Shown piece after piece: positions 24,131 through 34,794 of a DNA stretch of 64,000 nucleotides. A program made the translations under genes and the position numbers. This DNA comes from Eledone cirrhosa (Eukaryota > Mollusca > Cephalopoda > Octopoda > Eledonidae): positions 100,548,089 to 100,612,088 of the forward strand of contig OZ024746.1 of assembly GCA_964016885.1 (NCBI GenBank). The letters run 5' to 3'. The stretch's first letter is position 1, and every line of letters starts with the position of its first letter. The notes beneath the pieces were generated by a model that was not told where the DNA came from, did no database searches, and saw only the letters and a program-made list of their open reading frames with translations.

Positions 24131-24131
24131 A

Positions 24132-24134
24132 TAA

Positions 24135-24167
<33 letters not shown>

Positions 24168-24172
24168 GTGTG
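24132..24172. repeat. (TG)n(TA)n microsatellite
   Basis: Alternating TG then TA dinucleotides with short interruptions. Related TG/TA tracts occur at 24300-24320, 24525-24542 and 25078-25112. Confidence 0.9.
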
Positions 24173-24819
24173 TACATATAGATATGGCTTGACAAAACCA
24201 TTCATTGCATGCAAGCATGAAAAATTAATCTGGTGGCAATGAAAAGATAAAGAGGAGTGGAGGATGACTTGTAAAAATCTAAGCTAAATACCATGTTAAT
24301 GTGTGTGTGTGTATATCTATCTATATATTAATTTCAACAATGTCAGTATTTCGTGTCACAATTCTTGATTATCATTGGTTCATAGGTTTCAAACGACTCC
24401 GCCCACCTCAACGACGCCAAACTTAAATTAATATGCATAATGCCAATGAGGGAGTAAGAGGGGAGAGTAAGAAACAGGCAAAGTGAACGCGTGTTGGATA
24501 CACTATGTATATCAGTGTAGACGTGTGTGTGTGTGTGTGTGTGGAAATAAGGGGAAGGAAAGCAATAACTATTAACATGTGTGCGTGTGTATGTACGTGC
24601 GCATGTTTGTGTGTGCAGCGTTCCACAGAAAGTAAAAACTATCATGTGTGTATACGTGCGGCATTCCACAATCGCCACGCAGTTTATCTGTCTGTGTGCC
24701 TGTCTGTCAGTCTAACATACAGAGTTATATATGTGTATATGTATGTGTGAGTATATATATATAAACAAAATTAACTCGGACATCGAATTTTGAGATGCGA
24801 GTGTATTAGAATTCTTAAG

Positions 24820-24998
24820 AAAATGGGGAAACTTGACGTAAAGAAGCTGTTAAAGCAGCATTGGGTAATCAGCGGCTAGAAGTTAGTCAACCCACTTCTA
24901 GCCGCTGATTTCTATTCTTCAATGTAATGTTTTACCCAACTCCGCTTCGCCGGTATTTTACTGTTTTAACAGCTTCCTTACGCCAGGTTTCCCATTTT
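24820..24998. mobile_element. Foldback (hairpin) element
   Basis: An inner 17-bp perfect inverted repeat (AATCAGCGGCTAGAAGT at 24867-24883; complement at 24894-24910) encloses a 10-nt loop. The outer arms AAAATGGGGAAACTTGACG (from 24820) and its inverted partner ending CCCATTTT at 24998 match at about 34 of 39 positions. The right arm carries an extra piece, so the hairpin is asymmetric. It has no ORF and is flanked by TG/TA microsatellites. A foldback MITE is most likely. Confidence 0.75.
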
Positions 24999-25412
24999 CC
25001 TACGAACATATATGTATAAATGTGTGTGTGAAAAAGGAAAAAGCTGCTAGTCAATTAAGTTATTTAGTATGCATTATGTATATATATATATATAATATAT
25101 ATATATATAAATGTATATATACTTTAAGAATGTTTCTGATTGCATGTCACTTCTTGTCTGCAAATTTGACCTCATCTATAAAGAATGAGAAATGACTGCA
25201 AATGTATAATAGAACTTCTTCACCTCCTCCTCACTAAAAAATAATTTATTGTAAATTTTAAATAATTCTTTATTCATTTTTTATTTTTTATTTCCATGTG
25301 AATGTATATTGATTTTAAATTCATTTATTTTTAAGATCCATTTAAAATGCTTTACAATAAATTCCTATACAATTAGATTTGTATTGATCCCCAACCCCTG
25401 CTCAATTTAAAG

Positions 25413-25681
25413 TACTGTATTTGACGGCTTATAAGGTGTATTTTTTTTTTTTCCCAAAAAAAAATGTCCTAGAAAGTCACCCTGCATCTTATAAAGTCAT
25501 GGGTCAGTTTGGGTTAGTGGAGTTCTAGTGTTGCAGTGGCTCTTACTTTAAATTTTCACACTTCCTTATATTTTAAAAATGTACTAAAATATGACAACTA
25601 GAACTACAATGTAGAATGATAAAAAAAAAAAAAATACGATGTACCACCTTTATACCCTTCACCCGACATTTGTATATCAAA

Positions 25682-25723
<42 letters not shown>

Positions 25724-25765
25724 TGCCTGCCCAAATTAAGGTCTTATAAGCTGTTAAATATGGTA
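25413..25765. mobile_element. TIR element (MITE) flanked by TA
   Basis: The left end TACTGTATTTGACGGCTTAT and right end (reverse complement TACCATATTTAACAGCTTAT) are inverted repeats starting at TA. The interior is a long T tract (25682-25722) and AT-rich filler. It resembles Tc1/mariner- or pogo-type MITEs; the 63-residue frame across the T tract is an artefact. Confidence 0.6.
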
Positions 25766-26073
25766 ACTTTTTTATTCTTTCTCTTTATTAAAAAAGGGTA
25801 TTTTTAATGTACAAGATTAAACTACTATTAAACAAATATTGAGTCGAGCAAACTCTATTATACAATTATCACTATTAATACTACGACAGCTGTTGTACCT
25901 TTTTTAGACATAGTGGTCTGTTTGGCGCACTGAGAGGCAAGCGATTTCCATTCTTATTTCATTATCAAGTTCGGGGATCTTTCATAAGCGGTAGACAATA
26001 TGTAAATTCAAAACTACATATTCTGGTCATACTCTATAATTCAGCTGACCTGTTACAATAATTTTCAGAATTT

Positions 26074-26195
26074 TTAACCTTCTGGGCACTCTTGGCACCT
26101 TATGTTGCTGATAGAGTAATCTCCCTTAATACATAATACATAATACAGTAACAAGGGAAGCAATTCTTTAAAAAATTCAGCATGCTAAAGGTTAA
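26074..26195. mobile_element. Short TTAA-bounded MITE-like element
   Basis: TTAACCTTCTGGGCACTC opens and GCATGCTAAAGGTTAA closes a 122-bp segment. The ends are short inverted repeats (AACCTT/AAGGTT) next to TTAA. Confidence 0.5.
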
Positions 26196-26237
26196 TAGTA
26201 AAAGGAAAGGAAATATCACATGCATGGACATCAAATA

Positions 26238-26515
26238 ATCTCTTTACTCCGTATTGCTGGATAGATTTTACAGGCAAAACTAACCAACAGGAGACCCCAA
26301 GCAAGATGGTTGGATAACATCCATGAGCTTGGCTGGTCTCACTTGGGGATCCAGCCGGATCAGATGGTTACTTCTGACAGAACCCTTCACCCTCTCGGGA
26401 ATAAGTGGGCGAAGAAGAGAATGTTTAGAATTATGCCAAACATTTGAAAATAAAGAATTTAAGGATTTAGTAGTATACGATTATCAAGCTGGTGTTTGGA
26501 ATATAACTTGAAGGT
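26238..26515 (+). pseudogene. LINE C-terminal fragment (type of 8735)
   Basis: The plus strand encodes TNRRPQARWLDNIHELGWSH, then LGIQPDQMVTSDRTLHPL and a stop near 26510. This is the tail after the RT in a non-LTR element of a type distinct from LINE-K (RPxxRW...W..LG pattern). It is 5' truncated. Confidence 0.65.
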
Positions 26516-26559
26516 TCTTACATGAAATTCTGATAGATTTTTAGATCAATATAAACACT

Positions 26560-26765
26560 TTAACCCTTTACCATTTACATTACTCTATATTTACTATTGT
26601 ATTTTCACAGTAAAGGCTTTATATCAAATCTATGAGATTTTGATATTATTTATTTTGAGAACAATACCTTAACATCGTTATAAGCAACCGGTTATGGCTG
26701 GTTTGAACAGAATGAGATGAGAGAATTTTGGCTGGATATGGCCAGTTTAAATGCTAAAGAGTTAA
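26560..26765 (+). mobile_element. TTAA-MITE, main family, complete
   Basis: It is 206 bp from TTAACCCTTTACCATTTAC to AAATGCTAAAGAGTTAA. The left half in reverse complement (AAAGCCTTTACTGTGAAAAT and the following 29 bases) is almost identical to the satellite unit at 47604-49160. A second TTAA-bounded scrap (to 26818) abuts its right end. Confidence 0.9.
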
Positions 26766-27104
26766 GTTTTAAATGTAGAACCTAGGACAGTTTCAAAGGT
26801 TTGGTATCAAAAGGGTTAAAAAAAAACTATGGAAAAAAATTGCTGCAATAAATACTTTGTTGGCTGAACTCTGGAGTAATACAGTTTGTCATTTCATTTG
26901 TTTACATTTCATCTACTGCTTACAAAGGATCAGCTCCTCAAGTTATGGTAAGACTCCCAATATAGAAATGTCCAAACTAGTAAAATGTGGGTCATTGACA
27001 CTTGCATGGAAAATGGATATGAAACAGTAATAAAAGAAAACTGGCTTAAGACTAGTTAGACAGTTAAATGTTGACCCTATTTTAATATATTGTTGAAATT
27101 TCAG

Positions 27105-27200
27105 TCTCCAGCATCAACGATCCCCCAGCAGACAATGCTCGTACATGGTGCATATGATGCTGGAGCCCGTTTTGATGGAATATCTGGCCAAATGATACCT
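27105..27200 (+). CDS. DAZAP2: DAZAP2 orthologue, coding exon c
   Basis: The exon sits between acceptor TGAAATTTCAG and donor GTAAGT and is 96 nt, phase 0 at both ends. It reads SPASTIPQQTMLVHGAYDAG then ARFDGISGQMIP. The block (V)xGxYDAGARF is a hallmark of DAZAP2 (human VEGGYDAGARFGAG), which makes the gene assignment firm. It connects directly to the PPPP-start of the last exon, as in the vertebrate protein where the same region precedes IPPPPPG. Confidence 0.92.
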
Positions 27201-27884
27201 GTAAGTTGCTTGTTGAACAATTTTGTTAATATCTAAAAGTTGGATTCTGCTGTAATCTATTGCTATGTTGTTGTTATTTTTTTTCTTGTTTTTGTTTTGT
27301 TTTTTTTTTTTGTTTTTTTTTTTTTCATTGTTTTTTAATTTTTATTCCTGCATGCTTGCATCCTTTCACATTTGGCATCGGGGAAGAAATATGTGCATTA
27401 TTTCATGTAGTTTTGGTATTTTATGTTGTTTTGCTAAAGCTACATTTAAACAATTTTTTTTTCTCCTTTCTTAGATATAAGGATTATTTCAATCTTTCAG
27501 TCTGTTGTCTTTCTCTCGCACACAATTAGGCAGATCAACTGAGCAAAATGTTTAATCACAAAAGCCTTAGTTAATTAAGCTTTAGTTTCAATGGTGGGAG
27601 GTGCCTGACAATGTAGAGCCTATGTATATCTCGTGTAACCATGGATCTACACATGGAAAGTTCCTCTCTAAGTTGCAAGCCTAAATGAGGTTTTTTTTAT
27701 GGGAAATCAGCTGACACCCATGCATGCAAGACCCCACCCCACACTTTTTTTTTTTTTTTTCTGATGCAGCCTAGCACTAGTAGTGATGCCTCAGACTTAC
27801 TTAGAGTGTAGTGGGCCAGAAGAGATAGTGCAAAGTATCAACTCCAACTCTCCCTCTAACAATTCTGCCAACCCAACACTCGAG

Positions 27885-28213
27885 ACTATCAACCCCAAAA
27901 GAATGAAAGGCAAAGTTAACTTCTGTGTGACTTGAACTCAGATCATCGAGAATCAGAACAAATACAGTGTGGTATTTAACCCATTAGCATTTACATTACT
28001 CTATATTTACTATTATATTTTCATGGTAAAGTCTTTCTCACATAATATCGAATCTATGCGGTTTTGATATTATTTATTTTGGAAACAATACCTTAACAAT
28101 ATGAGTGGCTGATTATGGCCGGTTTGAACAGAAGAGGTGAGAGAATTATGGCCAGTTTAAATGCTAATGGGTTAATCTGAATACTCTAATGCCATTACAA
28201 ATTTGCCACCTTG
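27885..28213 (-). mobile_element. SINE-B split by a TTAA-MITE
   Basis: The body (AACCCCAAAAGAATGAAAGG, CAAAGTTAACTTC, ACTTGAACTCAGATC) runs to 27975, and the tRNA-like head (CTCTAATGCCATTAC, TTGCCACC) resumes at 28176. The interruption is the MITE at 27976-28175. Confidence 0.75.
27976..28175 (+). mobile_element. TTAA-MITE, main family, nested in SINE-B
   Basis: A complete copy, TTAACCCATTAGCATTTAC to AAATGCTAATGGGTTAA, with perfect terminal CCCATTAGCATTT inverted repeats and TTAA on both sides. Its insertion into an older SINE gives a relative age. Confidence 0.92.
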
Positions 28214-28417
28214 TGATGGAGGATACTGCACTGGTTTAATTACCCAGGGCTCAATTTCCAAAGGAATGGCATAAACCTCTGATATATCTATAGAAAAACT
28301 GGGTGAACAATTAACGGAAGTTTCCCAATTCTAATGGACTAGCATAAGGGTTATATGACCACTCCTTCTTCACGTGTGTCCAGCTATCATGTAAACTGAA
28401 AGTATTAATATTATGGT

Positions 28418-28530
28418 TGTGGCGTATGGCTTAGTGGTTAGGGTTGTTAGACTGATGATCATAAAGTCATAGGTTCAATTCCCGGACCAGGCAGCACATG
28501 TTCTTGAGTAAAATGCCTCCTCTGAAATAT
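28418..28530 (+). mobile_element. tRNA-derived SINE head fragment
   Basis: TATGGCTTAGTGGTTAGGG (A box), GTTCAATTCCCGGACCAGG (B box) and TTCTTGAGTAAAATGCC appear in order. The 3' part is missing. Not a functional tRNA gene. Confidence 0.75.
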
Positions 28531-29149
28531 ATTGTAAAAGACCAGCTAAACTTTCATTGGTGTAAACAAATAGTATGATTGGTCAGGCTGTCAATTGTTT
28601 GCGAGTATGCAACAAAGTTTTAACTTTACACTAATAGATTATATTGGGTACTGTTTTGTTTAGTTCAGTATTTAACCCATTTGTGTACATAGACATCCAT
28701 ATAAAGGGTAATTGAGTGTAGGTTGATGCCCATGAAAGAAGTCATACTTTTGTTTTTACAGTATAATTTTGTAGAAGCTAACCTTAACCTGCTATAGTTT
28801 ATATGTAGCTAACTAATTTCTTAATCTGTTTTCAGCAGTCTGTATTGGGTTTTTACCATATTTTCTAATATTCCTTTATGCCAAATGCCATTTTCATTTT
28901 ATTTATTCTCTGCATGCCACTATATCTCAGAGAGAAATTCTGATTACTAATTCAGAACTGCTCTCGGTGCTTTACCATTTTAGCTCACTTTTTGTGTTTT
29001 ATTTGTTTGTTCTTTTGTTTTTTATTTTCTTTTAATAACCATTGTAGGATCTGCATGCTATTTTCCAGTGCTAATGAAATACAATAATCATGTCTTATAC
29101 AGCAAATGTCTTTTTTTTTTTTCTTTTCTAAGACAAAATGGGTAAGAAG

Positions 29150-29265
29150 TCTAGTCACTTGCACTTCATTATATTACTGGTACTTATTTTATCAAGCTCT
29201 GGAGGATAAAAATAAAAATTAACATTGGTGTGGTTTGATCTCAGACCAATAACGTACAGAATTTC
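29150..29265 (-). mobile_element. SINE-B, diverged fragment
   Basis: TATTACTGGTACTTATTTTA, ATAAAAATTAACATTGG and GGTTTGATCTCAGACC keep the SINE-B order in reverse orientation. Confidence 0.6.
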
Positions 29266-29269
29266 ATAT

Positions 29270-30250
29270 TTTATGTTTTCCATGTTGGTGTGAATTGGAT
29301 GGCTTATTATGGTCCAAATCAAATCCTATTTGGAGATACTAACCTTCTTAACATGTCGGAGGATCATGTTATGTTCATATGTTCCAATTTTGGCACAGCT
29401 TATACTTCTGGAGGCCTTTCCTAATGTCAATCATTTGTACTAAGTGCATTTTATCTAGTACCAATACTAGAGAAGCTGTTTTTTTTTTTTTGTTGTTGTT
29501 TTGTTTTTCAGTGCAGGGCAATAGAAACTTCTCCATTGCTTGAAAGGCAAATCTGGCTAAGTGGATGATTTGAAGGAGTAGTGATAAAGAGCTGGATCAT
29601 TTCACCTCTACCCTTACTGTTGACTACACCTATCTTTCTCAAATGAAGTCTACCTTCTCTGTCAGTCTACCCAATATCCCATTACACCTCTTGGACATTC
29701 ATTGTACATACTTGCTACACTCTATAGTATTTCTCTCGACTCCTGTTCTGCATATTGAGCACAATTATTTCTCTGATGGTAGCAGTTCTATTTTCATACT
29801 TAAACTTTAGTCTTTGCTAGTTTTACATTGAAGTCTTTTGATTGCAGCTTTTTCCTCCATGTTTGGAATTTCTTCTCACATGTCTCTACAGATTCTGCTA
29901 TTTCCATGAAATCATCAACATACAAGAGTTTCCATTGTCAACCTGTCTTAATTTCAGTAGGGGCCTGATGGACTTCTACCTCCACACCTCATTCACCACA
30001 GAATTTATTGCTAACTCTTATCTTGATGGCTGCATCTCTACACATGGCTTGTATAACTCTCACAAGCCATTAGTTTCTTAAGCAACCAGTAAATTACAGA
30101 ACATGGAACTCTGTCAAAGGCTTTTTCCACTCTGACTTAAATACTTCTGCAGTTGCAGGATAGCATTGATAACACCTCCCTCGCACAAAACTGAATTACA
30201 TCTCATCAAAATTTAATCTGTCCCTAACATAAACATAGGTTAGCTTACTA
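29270..30250 (-). pseudogene. LINE-K/Q-like copy, RT core to tail
   Basis: The minus strand keeps LYVDDFMEIAESVETCEKKF near 29880-29925 (motif C as YVDD) and KDFNVKLAKTKV-like residues; the tail with CCATGTTGGTGTGAATTGG lies at 29280. It is heavily decayed and antisense to DAZAP2. Confidence 0.7.
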
Positions 30251-30358
30251 TAGTTTGTAATAACCAAACAACTTTTGTGTTTATTCTGGCTTAGTTATCC
30301 TAGGTCTTGTCATATTTTTCCAATTTGGAGATAAGATTTGTTTGCTAAATTGAGTAGA

Positions 30359-30574
30359 TTAACCCTTTAGCATTTATATTACTCTATATTTACTATTGTA
30401 TTTTCATGGTCAAGGTTTTATCTCACATAATATCGAATCTACGAGATTTTTATATTATTTATTTTGAGACCAATACCTTAACATCAATATAAGCAGCCAG
30501 TTATGGCTGGTTTGAACATAAAGAGGTGAAAGAATTCTGCCCAAATACAGCCGGTTTAAATGCTAAAGGGTTCA
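30359..30574 (+). mobile_element. TTAA-MITE, main family
   Basis: TTAACCCTTTAGCATTTATA to AAATGCTAAAGGGTTCA; the right TTAA has mutated to TTCA. Full length. Confidence 0.9.
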
Positions 30575-30702
30575 ATATCCAAAGATTTTATCTGCTATCA
30601 ACACCATTTTTTAAAGGCACTGTCCCACATAAGAGATATTAGAAAACCTAAACTTGTCAAAGAGAATTCATACAGTCTAAAATAACAAATATCAGTAGTT
30701 AC

Positions 30703-30794
30703 CTTTTGATTGAAATTCTGTGATGGATTACCAACGCCTTCCATTGAATTGCAAGCAATCAAGACTCCTGCACCAAATAGTATAACATGTCCTA
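30703..30794 (-). other. Exon-like open segment, unassigned
   Basis: On the minus strand a segment bounded by AATTGCAG and GTAACT encodes GHVILFGAGVLIACNSMEGV then GNPSQNFNQK without stops, hydrophobic at its start like a membrane segment. It lies between two MITEs. The polypyrimidine tract is poor because the flanking MITE abuts it. It may be an exon of an antisense gene, a retrocopy scrap or chance; I do not recognise the protein. Confidence 0.25.
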
Positions 30795-30806
30795 CTGCAA
30801 TTGTAA

Positions 30807-31019
30807 CTAAACCCTTTAGCATTTACATTACTCTATATTTACTATTGTATTTTTGTGGTAAAGGCTTTACCTTACATAGTATCAAATGAGATTTTGATAT
30901 TATTTATTTTGAGAACAATACCTTAACATCAGTATGAGTGGCTGGTTACAGCCAGTTTGAACTGAAAGAGGTGAGAAAATTCTGGCTGGGTATGGATGGT
31001 TTAAATGCTAAACGGTTAA
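30807..31019 (+). mobile_element. TTAA-MITE, main family
   Basis: CTAAACCCTTTAGCATTTAC (left TTAA mutated to CTAA) to AAATGCTAAACGGTTAA. Same orientation as its neighbour at 30359. Confidence 0.88.
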
Positions 31020-31601
31020 TCAATCATTCAGATATATTGACTATTAATCACTATTCTATGTGACCAGGAATACTCAGCATTGTTCCAGAATAAACTCACT
31101 TTACAATGCATTCAGTATGCAAGAGTTACAATTTGCTCTTAAGTATTTGATTGGTTATCTCAGAATCATAGCTTGATTGGGGTTAGTCAACAACAGTAAT
31201 TTAAATAAGTTCAGATCTTATTATTTAAGATTCGTGAAATGAAATGTATTTTGATATTTTGTTGGTAATATTTACCTTGGTTCTGTCCATCTTTTATATT
31301 ATTTGATTCATTAGAATGTGACAAGAATTAACTACCTTGAATGTCTGAGAATTTCTGTCTTTTTTTTACAGGAAATTCAAAAGGCAGAGCTCTTTTGATG
31401 ATTGAATACTGTCTCACTGGTTGGTTAAAATAGTCATACTTCTCTTGCAAGATCGTCTCCAAAATAGTCATACTTCTCTTGCAAGATCTTCTCCAAAATT
31501 TACTGTATATCTATGACATGTAACTGTTAATAAAAGAAGGTACTCGAGGAGAATTAATATAAATAGGTATTTATCCAGAAATATGGTACCAGCAAATTCT
31601 T
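31020..31601 (+). other. DAZAP2 intron, nothing recognised
   Basis: No family was named. A 30-bp direct repeat (AATAGTCATACTTCTCTTGC...) occurs twice at about 31430-31490. Confidence 0.45.
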
Positions 31602-31836
31602 TGAAGCTTTAGTTACCAACCTGACCAAAACCAGCTCTAGTTTTATGAAATTAAATCACCCATTTTAAAGGTTTCCAATTTAAATTAAAATCTTCTAACA
31701 TAATTTTATATAAGAACCTTACATTAAGTTACTATCTTAGTAATGAAATAATTAATAATTTTATTAAATCCCTCAAAATCCTTCATTAATTAATTGAAAT
31801 AGTGTATTTCATTAGAAATAGTCATGAAAGGATTAA
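31602..31836 (-). mobile_element. TTAA-MITE, second family (as 832-995)
   Basis: CTTTAGTTACCAACC, ACCAAAACCAGCTCTAG, AAAGGTTTCCAATTTAAATT and GTCATGAAAGGATTAA match the reverse complement of 832-995; this copy is longer by duplication in its AT-rich part. Confidence 0.65.
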
Positions 31837-32290
31837 TGTAAAAGGGGCTAATATGATTATACTGAGCCCTATTTCATGTTGATTTGCTTGCTAAATTTCA
31901 CCTTTCATTTTGTATTATCTTCAAGAATAATATTACTATAATTTGTAAAGAATAGTAAAACTATTTCTGCTGGGAATTAAAACTGAGTCCTTGTTCCAGA
32001 TTAGCCAAAACTTAATTATTGATTATAGCCAATTGAATGAATATATTATCAGCCCTAGAGGTGAAAACAAAAGTAATTAGAAATTGTGTGTGTTAGTGAA
32101 TCAGACAGATACATCATTCCTTGGTGCCTTAAAGAAATAATCTTTGCAAGTGACAGTCTATTTTCTGCTCTTCAAAGGTGTCTTTATAAAGTTTCATTCT
32201 TTTAACTTGAAAAGGAAGAAAAATATCATTGAACTTCGACCCCATTTTATTTTCTAATACTAATTTCTTTTGTCTTGTCTACCATTGCAG

Positions 32291-32419
32291 CCACCTCCAC
32301 CCGGTTATGCTCCGAACGCAACGCAAATGGCTGCCATGCAGGGGCAAAATGTTATCCTCACACAACGAAAGAATGATTTCCTGGCTGGTGGATCTGGAGC
32401 TGGCTACACTTGGTACTAA
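32291..32419 (+). CDS. DAZAP2: DAZAP2 orthologue, last coding exon
   Basis: Acceptor TCTACCATTGCAG opens a 43-codon exon that reads PPPPGYAPNATQMAAMQGQN, VILTQRKNDFLAGGSGAG and YTWY, then TAA at 32417-32419. Human DAZAP2 ends PPPPGCPPNAAQLAVMQGAN, VLVTQRKGNFFMGGSDGG, YTIW, so both sequence and end point agree, with one extra Tyr here. This C-terminal block is the most conserved part of the family. The four exons give 142 residues without the missing N-terminus; the human protein is 168. The 3' UTR follows directly. Confidence 0.95.
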   Translation, partial: PPPPGYAPNATQMAAMQGQNVILTQRKNDFLAGGSGAGYTWY

Positions 32420-32779
32420 AATGATGATACTGTTCTACGAAAGGTTGCTGATTTTGAGGGAATGAATCTAGCTTACGTCGGCTTTTCTGGTCCAAACGTT
32501 ACATTTTTGATTCACTGCTGATCTTTCAGCTGCAGCATCCATTTTGTCCAAATCCATCCTCTTTCCCTTTAAAATCAATAACTCAATGCCTTGAATGATT
32601 GCTAGATAACTCACAATGTATGCTATACCTGCCACATTCTAATCTTTCATCTTGTGGACTTAAATCATTTCAAAGGGGTAGCTACAGGTTTTTAACATGG
32701 GTGGAGATTATAATCATTTCCTAGTCCTCTTCTCTACCTATTTTTATTTTCTTTACTGTTATCACTCCATCCTTTCCTC

Positions 32780-32848
32780 TTTCTCTTTCTCTCTCTTTCT
32801 CTCTCTCTCTCTTTCTCTTTCTCTCTTTCTCTCTCTCTCTCTCTCTCC
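32780..32848. repeat. Polypyrimidine (CT/CTTT) tract
   Basis: Almost pure TCTCTTT/CTCT repeats within the presumed DAZAP2 3' UTR. Confidence 0.9.
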
Positions 32849-33682
32849 ATCCTCCTCCCTCTCCTTCATATCTTGTCTTAACGTTTTTTCTTTTCTTATT
32901 CTTCCTTTTATCGTTTTTCACCCTCTTTTTTTCTTTTCCTCTATTTCTTTCATGGTTTTTCTTCAACTCTTTCTCTCATTTCCACCCTGTAACACTTTCT
33001 CCCTGAAATATCTATCTACTTGACTGCAATTGTATTAGAAGTCAAGTAGAAACCAGCACTTAAACCCCACCCCGGCTATAATTTAAATACACACACAAAC
33101 ACACACCTACATTCACACACACACACAATCCCACTCATTACCTGAGATTGTATAAACTTAACCCTTCTTGCAAGAGTGTTAACATGAGTGAATCCTGATC
33201 TGAGTGTGTATGTTAAAATTTGTTTTAATTTCATTAGGACTAATTCCTGCACACTGACCTTCCATAATGTTTCATTTCAAAGAATAATATTTCAAGTATA
33301 GGCAGTGGTTGGACTAGAAGTGTATTTTAATATATAACCAACAATTTAGTGGAAATTCTTGCTTTTTCAAGGCAGCACTTGGGTTTCAGGTGTTGATCAG
33401 TTAAGAAGTAAATCTGAAATTCTTTTAACAATGACAGCTTTTTAAATACTTTTTTATCTAGACATCTAGATCTGGCTACTTATACAGTAGATTCAACTTG
33501 AAAATCTAGATCTTGCTACTTATATAGTAGACTCAACTTGAACAAGGATCAACTGGAGATTAAAGTCTTCTGGACTCTATTACTCTGTTTCTTTGATGAT
33601 TTTAGCTCTATCAGTAAATCCATGTTATTCTGGGTTTTCTTTCTTTGTTTTCGTATTCAATTCTTTCATTTCATAAATGCAT

Positions 33683-33745
33683 GCACACACACACACACAC
33701 ACAAAACACACACACACACACACAAAACACACACACACACACACT
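33683..33745. repeat. (CA)n microsatellite
   Basis: Three CA blocks separated by CAAAACA. A shorter related CA tract lies at 33091-33126. Confidence 0.95.
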
Positions 33746-34736
33746 TGTTCTTTCACATTCTCCCTCATTCTAACATTTTGGTTTTAGGACAATTATAGAC
33801 ATTTTTTTTCTCTCTAAACATTTGATTAGTTTAGTTACATTGTTGATGTTTAATTTAATAGATGAAAAACAATGTCTAAATGGAATATATACCTTATTCA
33901 TGAAAATAAGACACCATTTGAACAATGAATATAACTTAGTCTTTATTTAAGGTTACAAAATTTCCAAAACTCTTTGAGGTTTTTATTTTCAGATGGGGTT
34001 TCTTCATCATTAAAATTAAAAATTCAGACTTCTTTTAATAAATTTATATTTTTGTCTTTGTACCAGAAATAAGTCATTTCAAGAAAATATTATTATTGCA
34101 TTGAGGATATTGTTAATAAATTTGCTTTGCTGGAATAGCATTCTGTGGAATAAAATAGAATCCTAAAACTTTTTACACTTCCCCGTCCCAACTCCAAACA
34201 TATTGCAGTAAAGTTGAAAGCTTTATTGCTATAGTTTTCTGCAAATTTTTATGTTGTCAGTAGATAAAGGGTTAAATCAGAGTTTCTTGACAATATTTTA
34301 AAACAATTGTTTCAAAATATTAAAGAGTTTCTCCAATGCCATCTATCAGGCAGTTTTCTTCAGTAATACTTCCAAAATAATTAAATTGATATAGTTAATG
34401 TTTTTTAAAGATTATTTTTTTATAGCCAGGATTGTTAAATTTAGTTGTTTTTTTAACACTATAGTTACTTTTCAAGCACAAACATGAATAATTTTAATAA
34501 TTAACAATTCCATTCTGTTAGCAACCTGGTTACAAATGTCTCTTCTGTGTAACACACACCCAAGTCCAACTCTCAGTATTAGTCAAGTCTCTCTACATAA
34601 TATTTATCACTTCTGATATAGAAAATTTCATCTTTCAGCTTATGGATGTTTTCAAAACAAGAATGATTTAGCATTCACTATACTGTTGAAAAACGGCTTT
34701 CATAAGATTCTTGTTTTTAATTCTTCCAATCTAGGT

Positions 34737-34753
34737 TTTTTTTTTTTTTTTTT

Positions 34754-34793
<40 letters not shown>
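34737..34793. repeat. Poly-T then (ATT)n microsatellite
   Basis: A T run at about 34737-34754 is followed by about 12 ATT units. It could be the tail of an unseen retroposon. Confidence 0.85.
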
Positions 34794-34794
<1 letters not shown>

